From: Apostichopus japonicus
Taxonomy: Eukaryota > Echinodermata > Holothuroidea > Aspidochirotida > Stichopodidae
DNA: 64,000 nt
Assembly: GCF_037975245.1 (NCBI RefSeq)
Contig: NC_092572.1
Coordinates: 15,692,269 to 15,756,268 of the forward strand
Reading direction: 5' to 3'
Under the pieces are notes generated by a model. The model did no database searches. It saw nothing but the letters and a program-made list of their open reading frames with translations, and was not told the origin of the DNA. Made by a program: the position numbers and the translations under genes. How positions within the stretch are numbered: the first letter of the stretch is position 1; every line of letters begins with the position of its first letter. This document shows, piece after piece, positions 22,501-33,955 of this stretch.

Positions 22501-23637
22501 TGGAAACAATTGTTTGCAACTCTTTTACTGGCCAGGTGTTTTCAAGTTTTATTAATAGCACAACTTCTGATTGGTTTATTCAAGATAAACTTTGTATCCC
22601 TGCTGGATTGTTCTACTTATATATATATGAATGAATATTTGGTTTTCAATTAGCTTAGTTACAGGTAACATCCATTCCATTATGAACAGTAGGGGCAAAA
22701 TAATGTTTGCTTCTAGAGTAAGCCAGCCAAAGCTTCTGCAGTGCTAAACCCCCCACGAAGATAAATACTATGCTAATTAACAGATGGTAGGCGTGAATTT
22801 GACAAAGCCAGGTTTATGATTGGACTAGGCCTCTCCAAAAAGTTTGGTCGCTGGGGATATCCAGGGTAGGGAATGCACATGTAAGCAGCATACTGTAGGT
22901 GGCCCAGACCCAGGCTGCGACCTTAATTACCAGGGCAGTCCATCTGCATTCGCGGACAACTTACAGTAGCTGGGTTAGGGGGAAAGTAACAGGATGTTTT
23001 TTATTTTGCGTGCATTGAAGCCGGGGGGAGATTTTTTGGTTTGAAAGTGAGTGCGGTAAACGGTTCTGTAGTACGTCAAGTAACACAGGAATTTATTGGA
23101 AAAAAAGATCTCTTTGATATCCAGCTACGACTGTTTCATTGTGTAAATTTTTTTTTTTATTTCTTGTTTTTCTGACGCTGCGTTCATTGGTGAGTTACTT
23201 AAACTTATCTTAGTTTAATACTAGCCTATAACTTAAGTACTTGTTACGATCGACCAAGACCAGTTTTTATTATCCTAGCCAAATAATTTTTCAAACACCT
23301 AGTACAGAACTTACTCTGTCTTATAAACAATCAAACTTTTGCAATGTTTGTAATATTCCTCGGCCACTTCTGGTATAGTCTGAAAACGGCTGTAGTTACA
23401 CTAAGGATTCAACGTAGGTCACAACCTTGATATGTCTAGAATTGCCTTTGCCGTTGTTGATCGCGATAACTTTTGTGGAAATTTCGTTGAAACTACGTTG
23501 ACAACCGTGCCCGCAGTAGTCTAAATCTTAATGAAATTATTTGTTTTTTATCGATTTTCAACTTTTTTTATCAATTTTCAACTTATTTTATCGATCGTTG
23601 ATTTTTTTTCAACGGGAGTTAAGCGAAATCAGTACTG
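19509..23637. mobile_element. 4.1-kb TIR element, copy 1, with nested hAT
   Basis: Left end CAGCACTGATTTCGCTTAAC at 19509, right end the inverse GTTAAGCGAAATCAGTACTG at 23637, each preceded or followed by TA. The first ~30 bp are inverted repeats (through CTCCCGTTGAAA). Beyond them are AT-rich subterminal repeats of TTATCGAAATT and TTATCGAT types. TA flanks and CAGT ends suggest a Tc1/mariner-like relationship, but I found no DDE transposase frame; short minus-strand frames near 19680-19946 are not recognised. It is interrupted by the hAT at 20341-21813. A second copy lies at 27228-31202. Confidence 0.85.
20341..21813. mobile_element. 1473-bp hAT element nested in the TIR element
   Basis: Ends TAAGGGTGTGACC (20341) and GGTCACACCCTTA (21813) are perfect 13-bp inverted repeats, flanked by identical 8-bp target duplications TAACACAC (20333-20340 and 21814-21821). 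No transposase frame is visible, so it is non-autonomous. The same insertion, lacking its left end, is present in the second host copy. Confidence 0.92.
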
Positions 23638-23839
23638 TAGTTGTGTGCTGTCAGTGTGGGATATTAGCAGAGATCTCTTTGTAGCATTTGGCATGAATGG
23701 AAATGTGTACTTCCTGCCCCTCTTGCATACAAATGAATGCTTTGGGCAATGTGAATGATTTCCAGTGTAGCACTTTGCAAGGCAGTCTTAACATGTTGAT
23801 AAAGCCTTCACAACTTTGCAGTGGTCGTATTTGAGGGCT

Positions 23840-25016
23840 TTAATTCCTGCAAGTAGTCACCTCTGCCAGTACAAGGCAGGTCAAGTCCTCTGCAATGCAC
23901 TTTTGTATCAAGTGCTTCCTAGTCACAGTTTGTGCAGGTAACATATCAGAGGAGAGTACTGCTTTAGCCAGTGCTCTGCAGAGTGACTTGAGTAGGTGAA
24001 CTTGGTCTAACAGCATATGGTTCTCTGTTTCAGAATGAGTAGCTGCAGCCATTGTACCAGTGAACCCTTTACATGCCTTGCCATCAGCATCAGTTGTTAG
24101 GCACTTCTCCTTTAGTGGGCTCTTACCAGTAAGTAATATGGATGCACAAATCTTTCCACCATTCTGTTCATCTTTGACATTAGCATCTTTACTGAACAGC
24201 CCTCATTGCCTGGAAATTGTGACCCCTTCTTCTATTCATTTCACCAATTAAGTTACAGTTGTTACTGTGATTGTAATCAAAATTAAATTTATCCATGGTG
24301 ACATTCTCAACAATTACATCTCTGTATTGGCTTGCACGAACAAATGGAGTCTTACTTTTTGCATTACGCAGACAGGTATGATATTGACGATCATATTCTG
24401 CAAAAATTGGAGAGTCTTTTGAGAGGCCATGCAGTTGCAGTGTCTTCTTTATACACCCCCTTTCTGACATATCATTTTCATTCATTTCTTCTATTGCAGG
24501 TCCAAACTGGTTGGCTGACTTTTGTAGTGTTCTGACAGCGGGACTGTGAAGAGAGATGCTGCTGAGCAATCTATGAGCTGCACTTGAACTGATCTACATC
24601 TGATGCAAGCCTAACTGCCGTGCAATGTTTAGTTCTGTGGGATTCTTGCCAGGTTTGCTTCTTGGTTTAAACCTTTGTAGATGGGCAAGAGCTTACAGTA
24701 CCTTTGTTTCTTCAGAGAATGCATCCAAACACAACCTTTGAGCCAAGTCCCACAAATTCTTCATATCTAAGTTTGCAAGAGGAATAGGTGTCACATCAGA
24801 AGGGGTAGGCATGTCACCAGTGCGGTTGGCATCAGCTGTACGAGCTGTAAAACCGAACCTGTTACCTGGCTTCAATGTTGTTGCACGCCTACCAAACACA
24901 TCTTTCCTTTTACCCATTAAAATATAACAATTTCCTAGTGACCTATTCAGTGGCGTCTTTCGCGACTGACTGCACTTTTGTTCTGAACTTTTTTTCGATA
25001 CATTTGTCTCCACTGG
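23840..25016 (-). pseudogene. Mutator-like transposase-domain relic, best copy
   Basis: Three minus-strand frames in order. 25013-24693 has MGKRKDVFGRRATTLKPGNR and LWDLAQRLCLDAF. 24569-24189 has ERGCIKKTLQLHGL, DRQYHTCLRNAKSKTPF and ASQYRDVIVENVT. 24052-23840 has LLDQVHLLKSLCRALAKAVL and QTVTRKHLIQKCIAEDL. The pattern TPF..ASQ.....ENVT followed by D..HL and a T.....IQ...A.DL segment recalls invertebrate Mutator-like transposase-domain proteins. Frames are separated by stops and shifts. Pieces of other copies lie at 12900 and 18105. The family name is from memory and should be treated as tentative. Confidence 0.5.
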
Positions 25017-25680
25017 CGCTCACTTCACAAAGTTATTAGCCTCCCCAACCAAATGTTTTTTACCTACTGAAAGAAAGATAATTTGCAATGTGTTTTTCAA
25101 TGGTTAAACTGATATTATTATTACCATAAATATTGTATTGACTTCCCCAATAATTCTAACCAATATGGAAGGGTAATAACACAGCATATGATTGTATGTT
25201 ATTGGCATGCGATGTAAAAACCGGTGCATGATTATATGATATGCGCATTGACATGTGTAACACGCGAAACATGAACAATTTTGGTTATATTTTTCCCAAA
25301 TCAGCGCCCCCAAATCATATTGGGCCCCTACGCCTATGACAGTAGTTCTATTAGGCATTTTTTTGGAGTATTCAAAATCATACCAAGTTTTGTGTGGTGG
25401 AGTATAAGAATCGGGAGATACAATTTATGAAAGTGGCAAGACAAACGTGGTAAATATGACTGATTAAAGGCCAATTTTGACCGAAATTTTTCAATTTTTA
25501 GGTCATTCACAATCACAGGAATATATGAATAGGCCTAGATAAACTGTAGTGCGACAGTCGGAAATTCCAAAATATCCTTTTCCAACTGTCGCACTCCAAT
25601 TTTCCAACTATCGTCAGTTTTATCAAGTTCAGGGGTGAGACACCCCCACACCCACCCCCCCTCTAGCCACGTCCCTGGGT
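25017..25680. other. Non-coding stretch, nothing recognised
   Basis: AT-rich sequence. A C-rich run at 25644-25663 ends in CACGTCCCTGGG, resembling the ends of MITEs that terminate in ACGYCCCTGG, but no partner end was found. Confidence 0.4.
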
Positions 25681-26215
25681 GTAAGTCACAACTTCTCAAA
25701 CAATCATTAAAAGAGGTTTAATGTGGAGTCTAAAAAATTTCAATTGTTAGTTAAGATGGCATAATCCTATTAGCATTTACATCAATCCACCACAAGTGTT
25801 CTCATTCAGAAAAAGCAACAGGAGAGCAACTTTCTTGATATGTTATCAATTAGGGTCTGGTGTTTTCTTGGCAGGGATGTTAAGGAGCATGAAAGAGAGT
25901 ACAAGTGATACAAAAATTTGGTCAGTTGAGGTAAGTTTAGACCAATTTAGGCCTCCCTGGAACAGCATACAAAAATTGATTTCTGCTGAGTAAAGAGGTT
26001 TGTTTACAAGTGAGGAAAACTTCAGTCTCTCATAGTAAACAAGCAATCTGCATGGTTATGATATAGAAAATTGAGGGTGCTATGAATGGCCAACTTGTCA
26101 GCTATCCAGTTATTGGTTGCATTAAGCTTGTGAGAGCTAAATAGATTAAGGGATCACATTACTTTTTGATTTAGTGTGTATTGGGGCATTTCATAGGTGT
26201 ATACTACCACAGACC
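25681..26215 (+). mobile_element. MITE family copy 5 with duplicated upstream flank
   Basis: The 70-bp flank (GTCACAACTTCTCAAAC) is shared with copies 3 and 4. The MITE starts at about 25751 (TTAAGATGGCATAATCCTATTAG) and ends with CATAGGTGTATACTACC at about 26211, the degenerate inverse of the start. This is the longest copy with both ends visible, about 460 bp. Confidence 0.8.
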
Positions 26216-26484
26216 CTTTTATCATGCCGACTAGTATTCAGCAATTGGTTGAGCAATATTGTGTCTATGTGTAGGACATTTTATTTGACGGCATAAGAAT
26301 CATAAACATTTTCAGAAGTCCAACACCTGTTAACAAACAATTTAATAACTTGTTAGTACTTTTATTTTACCATCATTTGGTCAGCATAGAATGCCATTAG
26401 TTGAATCACAGAAACTATATTTGATAACTATATTGAAACTATGAACAATCAACAGTGTGTTTTGTTTGTTTTCTATCAAAATAG

Positions 26485-26607
26485 GAATTAATGGCCAAGT
26501 TCAAAATTCCAAGGCTGCTACTAGTGCTTGAGGGAAGACTAAAAGCAGAAAGAATGCCTAATGACAGAGAAAGAAGACATATTATACAGACACTGTGTGA
26601 CTACATG
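26485..26607 (+). CDS. Good candidate exon, unknown protein (41 codons)
   Basis: Bounded by acceptor CTATCAAAATAG and donor ATG|GTAGGA; 123 bp, in frame throughout. It reads ELMAKFKIPRLLLVLEGRL, then AERMPNDRERRHIIQTL and CDYM. The alternation of charged and hydrophobic residues and the exact exon length (a multiple of three) argue for a real exon. I do not recognise the family, and no partner exon was identified with certainty (8006-8185 and 13585-13672 are candidates on the same strand). Confidence 0.5.
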
Positions 26608-27198
26608 GTAGGATATACATGGCTAAAATAGGTAAACAGTTTAATACTGTAAACTCACACTATATCATTGCCAAACAGCTCTAATAATCACGAGGAGCGA
26701 TTTAATGCTGCAACGTTACACTGGATTAACTATCTCAAGACCCGACTTGCATTCGACAGATACTAATAGTGGGCCCAACTTACAATAAAGTGAGCCTAAC
26801 AAGTAACTTTGAAACACTTCTTAAGTTCAGGCTCAACCTTGAAACTAATTTTTCCCGATGACCTTCAAAACTTGTTTTGCGACAAGCTCTGCTAACCTTT
26901 CAACCAGAGAAAAAAGAAATCATATTTGCTCACGCTCGAAATGACAGCCGCCCGGTTCATACATTTGTATACTCCCACCTACGAAAACCAGTGTCTAATA
27001 TTTATAATATATATATGTTTATGAGCTTGCCGAACGTTACAACATCATACAGAAAGCCGTGCCGGACAAAATTATATTTAATGATTATAGTAACATATAC
27101 ATTAGTTACTATTTATAAATATATGATATGCAAATATGTCATGCATAACCTATATACACGAGGTGTATGAGTAATCTGAATATAATACGGCATTACTT
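26608..27198. other. Non-coding stretch, nothing recognised
   Basis: AT-rich; leads into the TA microsatellite that received the second TIR element. Confidence 0.4.
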
Positions 27199-27199
27199 G

Positions 27200-27227
<28 letters not shown>
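27199..27227. repeat. TA microsatellite, left flank of TIR element copy 2
   Basis: An uninterrupted alternating TA run ends directly at the element's CAGTACTG end. A second TA run begins directly after the right end, so the element sits inside a TA repeat. Confidence 0.9.
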
Positions 27228-27230
<3 letters not shown>

Positions 27231-30200
27231 TACTGATTTCGCTTAACTCCCGTTAAAATTCGTTAAAAGGAAAATAACCGAATTTCCACGTTTTGTCATC
27301 GAAATTCCCCGATTTTTATCGAAATTCCCCGAATTTTAACGATTGGTTATTTCAGTCATTTCCTTCGTGGAATTTTCAACGATGCGTTGAAATTCTTTTT
27401 TAAACGAAATAGAAGGTCAATATGTGGTTACGCGAAACGTCGGAAAACGAGCAACTTCGTTTAATAGTATTGATTAGACTTTAGAACAGTCGTTTGAAGG
27501 CAGGAATTTTCTCAAGAGCATTCCTGTACTTGCATGAGTAGTGACACTCAAAGAAACATGTAGTGAAACTGACGGGGGACGTTTTCTAACTGTGAACCCC
27601 AAACACAGTGACATAAGTCTTAACTTCGTCAGGACATAAGAGAGATTGCAGTCAAAGCTATGTACCACGAGGCACCCTTCCAGATAAATTAGAGTGCTGT
27701 TTAACCATTTAAATAACAATGAATGGACATATAAACTTGGTTTACTTGCAGATTACGAAAAATAGTTATTTTTTAGAGATGTAAATTTGGTTTTTTATTA
27801 GAGTTGGAGTATGAAACTTTGTTTCTGAGCGAAAACATGTAACTTGAAGCAAAATAAAGATGCCCCGCCCATTCTGCGAGGACGCTTCCATTTTTCAAAA
27901 AGGCGTTTTCTCTTTTTATTTTTTCTATTTTGTTTTCTTTTAAACATGAAAATTATTTTAAAATATGTAAAGAACTTAGTAATGTACTGCAAACTATCTA
28001 TAAAAACAGAAAAACGATGTTTTAGGCATGAATAATGTCTTTAATATAACTAAAGTAGTAGGCCAATAGTCATGATAGTGTCGTCAATTCGTTTTCTCAG
28101 TTTATATTTGCGACATATAACCCGTGTACATCGATCAATGGCATGGTGAAACCCCGTGTGAAAATATGTTGACCCCAAAAGACGCAAATGGCCGTTCTAG
28201 AAAGTACCGTCATAACATTAACAACACAAGGCCAGTTTGCTCTCTCAGGTCCGCACGTGTACAGCCATTTTTTCACACATGATATTATGCTGTGCATGCA
28301 TTGCGGGCGCGATTGCGGCAAACATAAAAGAAAATGAATGAAAATGAAAAACTTACGATATTTTTTCACAAATATTGATGCTTAGATAAGTGCTTCCTCA
28401 CAATCAACGAGCCGCCCTAAAATTCGCTCCGCTTACGGAAAAACTTCTATATATATAACAAATGGAAAAACCCGAGTTTTTACACACATAATTCCCACTG
28501 ACATTGGTCACAGAACATAAGTAGGTCATTGACATTCGAACTTGGCAACTTGCCCAAGTTCATCGCACCATGGGAACGACACAACACATTGAACATGATG
28601 TTATATTCTCCCGCCATCTGGACGCCGAGTGTAATATGCAAATTATGAATGGTACTCTGCAGCGTGGTTAAATCTTAACCTATTGCGACACAAATTTTGG
28701 GAAGCTGGTGTTTGAAGTAACTTTTGTATCAAATGTAAGGTACTGTATCATGTATGTGACACAAGAGAAAGAAAATGAAATCGGAGGCTGCTCGAACCAG
28801 TTGCAGCTTGATTTTTACAACCCATCGCACAACACGTGCGTGCGTAATTTGTTTTCTTAACATGACTTTTAATGAGTAAGTAGGAAAGGTGTTTAAGTTT
28901 GCTAATTTATGCGAGTTTTTGTTTAAAATCTTGTGATTGATAGACAAATATATTGTTTTTTTTCTTCAAAAGTTACGACGTTGCCGAAGGCCGAGTTATA
29001 TAAATTCAGTGATCTGAACTTCTGAAGACCACGAATACTGATCATGTGTGTTAGGCAATTATTATTACACGAAAGGTTCGCAATATTATTGGGCCTAATT
29101 AATTTAGTAATTAACATACATTGATCGTTGTCTTGCTGCCTGAATTGCTACCTGCTGGAAAAGAAAACCTTAATTATTGTACTCATAACGTCCTATTTTC
29201 ATTAAAAGTCGAGTGACGGTGCGTCGAAAAAGCCGCGATCGGGAAACGGCGTTTAAACGTTTAACCGACCGGCAGGCGATACGGTGAAACGGTTAGCGAA
29301 ATATCTGATATGTCACACCCTTATTTAAACACACACAACAAAACGCCCTTATTCAATGAAAATATACTGAAAACCATATCGCAAAAACACAAAATCGCTT
29401 ATAACTCGAAAACGGAAGGAGACATCGACTTTTGTCGGCTGTATAGGGATTTCCTAAACCGAATTTTGATGCGCTCTATCCACCTGTGTCATTTATGAGC
29501 TTTTCTGACGTAAGCTGCAGTACGTAATTTCTCTATACCAGTTCCGCGAAATTTATTTACGCAGTAAACATCGTTCATTATGTTTTCTTTCACAACGAAT
29601 ATTCAAAGTTGTGCTCCACACGCTTCACAGATATTGTTTTATGTCGTTCATTTTCAATTCTACTTTAAAATTACATTTTCGAACGATGCATTGCATGCCT
29701 TATCAAGCATTCCTGATTAGTAAAACTAAGGAAGGATATTATTTTCATTTGACATGATTTTATGAGTTGTTCCACTTGAAAAACGATGATAAAACCGAAA
29801 AACAAAACATTTACTTCTCATGTGACGCATACCGGGAGACTCATAAAAACTCCCCTACTCATTAAAATAAACTTATACATGCCGTCAGGCCAGTTGAAAG
29901 CCGTCAGGCCAGTTGAAAGCCCTCCCCAGTAATGTTTGATCAGCTCTTCCCAATATACAATACTCAAATAAGCAATGAAAATATATTCATTTTCCACAGA
30001 AATCTACCCAACGTGGGCCCCCAAGTCACTGCTTTATTTTCTTAGTAGTCATGGAAACAATTGTTTGCAACTCTCTTGCTGGCCAGGTGTTTTCAAGTTT
30101 TATTAATAGCACGACTTTTGATTGGTTCATTCAAGATAAACTTTCTATCCCTGCTGGATTGTTCTACTTATATATATATGAATGAATATTTGGTTTTCAA

Positions 30201-31202
30201 TTAACTAAGTAACAGATAACATCCATTCCATTACGAACAGTAGGGGTAAAATAATGTTTGCTTCTAGAGGCAGCCAGCCATAAGGTTCTGCAGTGCTAAA
30301 CCCGCCACGAAGATAAATACTATGCTAATTAACATAAGGTAGGCGTGAATTTGACAAAGCCAAGTTTATGATTGGACTAAGCCTTCAAAAAAGTTTGGTG
30401 GTGGGGATATCCAGGGTAGGGAATGCACATGTAAGCAGCATACTATAGGTGGCCCAGACCCAGGCTGCGACCTTACCAGGGCAGTCCATCTGCTTTCGCG
30501 GGCAACTTACAGTAACGGGTTAGGGGGAAAATAACAGTTTTTTTTTTTTTTTTTGCATTGAAGTCGGGGAGATTTTTTGGACGGAATGCGCTCTCAGAAA
30601 AGTTTGAAAGTGAGTGCGGTTCTGTAGTAAACAGTACTGTAGTACGTCAAGTAACACAGGAATTTATTGGAAATAAAGATCTCTTTGATATCCAGCCAGA
30701 CTGTTTCATTGTTGATATTTTTTTCTTGTTTTTTCTGACACTGCGTTCCTTGGTGAGTTAACTTAAACTTATCCTAGTTTAATACTAGCCTATAACTTGT
30801 CATAGAATGTGCTTGTTACGATCGACCAAGACTAGTTTTTATTATCCTAGCCAAATCATTTTTCAAACACCTAGTACAGAACTTACTCCGTCTTATATAC
30901 AATCAAACTTTTGCAACGTTTGTAATATTCCTCGGCAACTTCTGGTAGAGTCTAAAAACGGCTGTAGTTACACTAAGGATTCAACGCAAGTCACAACCTT
31001 GATATGTCTAGAATTGCCTTTGCGGTTTTTGATCGCGATAACTTTCGTGGAAATTTCGTTGAAACTTCGTTGACAACCGTGCCCGCAGTAGTCTAAATCT
31101 TGTCAACGAAATTAACCGATTTTCAACTTTTTTTATCGATTTTTAACTTTTGTTATCGATCGTTGATTTTTTTTCAACGGGAGTTAAGCGAAATCAGTAC
31201 TG
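27228..31202. mobile_element. 4.0-kb TIR element, copy 2, with hAT remnant
   Basis: Ends CAGTACTGATTTCGCTTAAC and GTTAAGCGAAATCAGTACTG with TA on both sides. It aligns along its whole length with 19509-23637, including the interior hAT. Differences seen: a ~235-bp deletion (equivalent to 20216-20450 of copy 1) that removed the hAT left end, a small insertion near 28206, and a 20-bp tandem duplication (GCCGTCAGGCCAGTTGAAA) near 29881-29920. Confidence 0.85.
27945..29323. mobile_element. hAT remnant inside TIR element copy 2 (left end deleted)
   Basis: Matches the interior of 20341-21813 and ends TGTCACACCCTTA at 29323, but its left terminal repeat is missing through the deletion at about 27943. 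Its presence at the same internal site as in copy 1 shows the hAT entered before the host element was copied. Confidence 0.8.
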
Positions 31203-31320
31203 TATATATATATACATACATATATCTGTATATATATATACATCTATATATATATCTATATATATAGATATATATTATATCTATATATTATAGATATATA
31301 TATATTATAGATATATATAT
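31203..31320. repeat. TA-rich microsatellite
   Basis: Alternating TA with interspersed CATA, CTATA and GATATA steps. It separates the right end of TIR element copy 2 from the 3' end of the Penelope-like element. Confidence 0.95.
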
Positions 31321-33620
31321 ATTGTAATAAACGTTAACTATTTTGAGTCCATTGCTGCTCGGAGTTCAGCGATCGCCAGGCCTACCGATCCGTAATAAAG
31401 TATGGGTTGCTATTCCATGAACTACCATTTGGGTTTGACACGGCTGGGTGGTTTCCTTTTGTGTCTGTTGCCATGTCTACAGCACTCGCTTCTCTAGTTG
31501 AGCGTGTTGCCTTTGAGGGTGGTAATTTGGAGCTTTTCTTTGCAAAGATTGCATAGACCAGACTGCCGCTTGTGCGTCTGGACTGTGACACAATTTCCCA
31601 GTGTATTGAATATTCAGCTCTTTGCTCCTTGAGTTGCCAGATGTGTTTAGAGAGTTCCGTTTCTTTCTTATATCGGTCATGTTGGAATGATTTGGTGTGG
31701 TTGTTGTATCTCTTCTTAAATTCTACGCTGGCGAGGCCTATGTATGACGCGTTGTTGGTTCCTAACGTGACGGTGGCTTTGTAAATGACGTCATTAACAA
31801 GCAGTTGCCGCGAAGTGAGCAACTGTCTACTTCTTGGCAGTTGCATGCCTTTTCCTGGGGGGGTTGGCTCGTTTCTTTCATGACCTTTGAGTTGTGTGAC
31901 TTGATGATCTGTTGCATGTTGCTCATACAGCTGTAACTTTATTTTGACTGTTGATCTGTTGAAGATTTTGTGTAGCTTGTTGGTCTGTGGGAATTGCTTG
32001 TCGATGAGTTTTAGGAAGTCCGCTGCAAAGTTGGTCTTTAAGTTTTTGCTGTATGTGGGGTTGTACCATGTGATTTTTCTTGACCTGCGTTTCTTGTTCT
32101 GTTTGGTGTTTTTGTTTTCCTTGTTTTGATATTTGATAGTATAGTTGTATCCAGCTGACCGGAGGGCATGATTGTAGGTGGGTGCTGCTTTCTTGAATGT
32201 GTCCTGGTTAGATGATAGACCAGAGACTGTTCTTTCGATGGCTGGCGGTATGATCTTTATTATTGCGGGCGGGTGGTTCGAGTGTTGGCTTACTGTATGT
32301 AGATTGGTTCGTTGTTTGGTTTTCTGTAGGGCTGGTACTCGCTGGTATTCATGTTCAAAGTGACGTCAAGGAAGTTGACTGTTTTCAAGTTCGTTTGGAC
32401 AGTGATTTTTAGTCCACATGTATGAACGATCTTGATTAGGGCTTTTCGTATTCTGTCTGCTTTGCTGCCTGAGCATGACCTCATTACTGGTAGCCCATCG
32501 TCCCTGTATAGTCCCAAACCAGTGATATCGGGGGTTTTTCTCCAGTTGGTTCAAAATAAATAGTCCCACCAATTTACAAACTTCCGCTTTGTCAAATGCA
32601 CCCATTGAGACGTGGAATTGGTTACCAGTGTCTCTCTTCTCTTTTGCCCTTGTGATCGTGAAGGAGAGATCGCCTTGCGTGCATGATAGTCTTGTATTCA
32701 GTATCACTGATTCTGGTGTATGCTTTGGCCCATGCTAGACATTTGTGTATGAGATCCTTGCTTATTGAAGGGTAAAAATCAACAATATCAAAGACCAGAA
32801 AGGTGAGACTGCTCTTTTCCTGTATATTTTTAATCCATTCCAGTACACTTGTGGTATGTTTGCATTTATGTGGTCAAGCATGGCCTTGCTCACTCGTCCC
32901 ATTTCAGGTTTTTTTTGTGTTTATTAGCCTGCATTTTGTGTCATCTTGAAAAATTTCTTTGTGGTCCTTGATTGTCACGAAAGCCGTTTTGGGTCCAGTT
33001 TTATTTATTCCGTTACCTATTTTTAATTTGTCAGCTAGACTTGTGTATTCATTGTCTATTTCGGTGGCGGTGTTGCGGTCCGCATATTTGTATTTCTGAG
33101 ATATGTTTACAGTTAGCAACCCACCATATTTGGCGGGGTCCATCTTGTAAATGTTCCTGGTTTTGTCCGCCTCTACGAAGATTTCTTTAGAGGATGTGAT
33201 GTTTCTATGTCCTTCGTGAGGTTGGACAGGAACTTCTCCGTCACTTCCTTGAACTTAATGTTCACGACCATTTCCAGCATATCGGACTCGAATGAGACCA
33301 ACTCCGGGATTTGTGGTGGGACGCATCTCGATTTTAGCCCGTATGCATCGGTGGTGGCGGTGTTGTCCTCGTCACGGCTGGTGTCACTCGTTTCCGCATC
33401 GGTGTCAGTGTCGGCCAGGATAAATAATGCTCTCCATCGCATCCGTTTATCAGCTTCTCTGTCATCTCTAGCAGTCTTTTCCAGTATTCTCTAGTTGATG
33501 GCAAAGGAATGTTCTTGCCCGAGTAGTTCATGTTGTATCGTTCCATACTAAGCTGTAAAAGCATGTACTGCTGTTAGTAAGTAGAGTGCTCAACCGAGGT
33601 TCAGGAGCCAAACTATAAAA
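31321..33620 (-). mobile_element. Penelope-like retroelement with RT and GIY-YIG parts, degenerate
   Basis: Minus-strand order: N-terminal NYSGKNIPLPSTREYWKRLL (about 33530), MRWRALFIL (33442), then KYGGLLTVNISQKYKYA with TAFVTIKDHKE and KCRLIN (33143-32904), then LYRDDG and LKTVNFLDVTLNM with PYRKPN (32517-32290), then a GIY-YIG-like nuclease ASYIGLASVEFKKRYNNH with TELSKHIWQLKE (31846-31382). The K-D-H-K, YRDD and NFLDV motifs are those of Penelope-like reverse transcriptases. Multiple frameshifts and stops separate the pieces. It lies between TA microsatellites. Confidence 0.88.
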
Positions 33621-33672
33621 TATAGCTAAAATACTATCAACGGTGAGAGGGCTCAATACCGAAGTAGAGCAT

Positions 33673-33697
33673 GATATATATATATATCGATATATAT
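33673..33697. repeat. Short TA repeat between the Penelope copies
   Basis: Alternating TA with one TCGA step, between the 5' part of the main Penelope element and the upstream partial copy. Confidence 0.85.
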
Positions 33698-33832
33698 ATA
33701 TTGTAATAAACATTAAATTATTAAGAGTCCATTGCTAATCAGAGTTTCACTCTTGTACAAGTAGTTGTACAGCAATCGTCAGGCGTAATGATCTGTAATA
33801 AAGTATGGGTCGCTATTCCACAAACTACCACA
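33698..33832 (-). mobile_element. Second, partial copy of the Penelope 3' end (pseudo-LTR-like)
   Basis: Repeats the last ~110 bp of the element (31321-31430): TTGTAATAAAC, GAGTCCATTGCT, GCAATCGTCAGGC versus GCGATCGCCAGGC, TAATAAAGTATGGGT and GCTATTCCA. It lies upstream, in the same orientation. It holds an extra ~20 bp (TCTTGTACAAGTAGTTGTAC) that contains the palindrome TTGTACAA. Confidence 0.85.
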
Positions 33833-33853
33833 CATATATACATATACATATAC

Positions 33854-33947
<94 letters not shown>

Positions 33948-33955
33948 ATATATAT
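33833..33955. repeat. TA microsatellite with ACATATAC steps
   Basis: Starts CACATATATACATATACATA, then pure alternating TA. It encodes the spurious Tyr-Ile repeat frames on both strands. Confidence 0.98.

Noticed and set aside
33207-33494. Plus-strand Ser-rich frame over the Penelope element
   Set aside because: Antisense shadow of the Penelope reverse transcriptase region.
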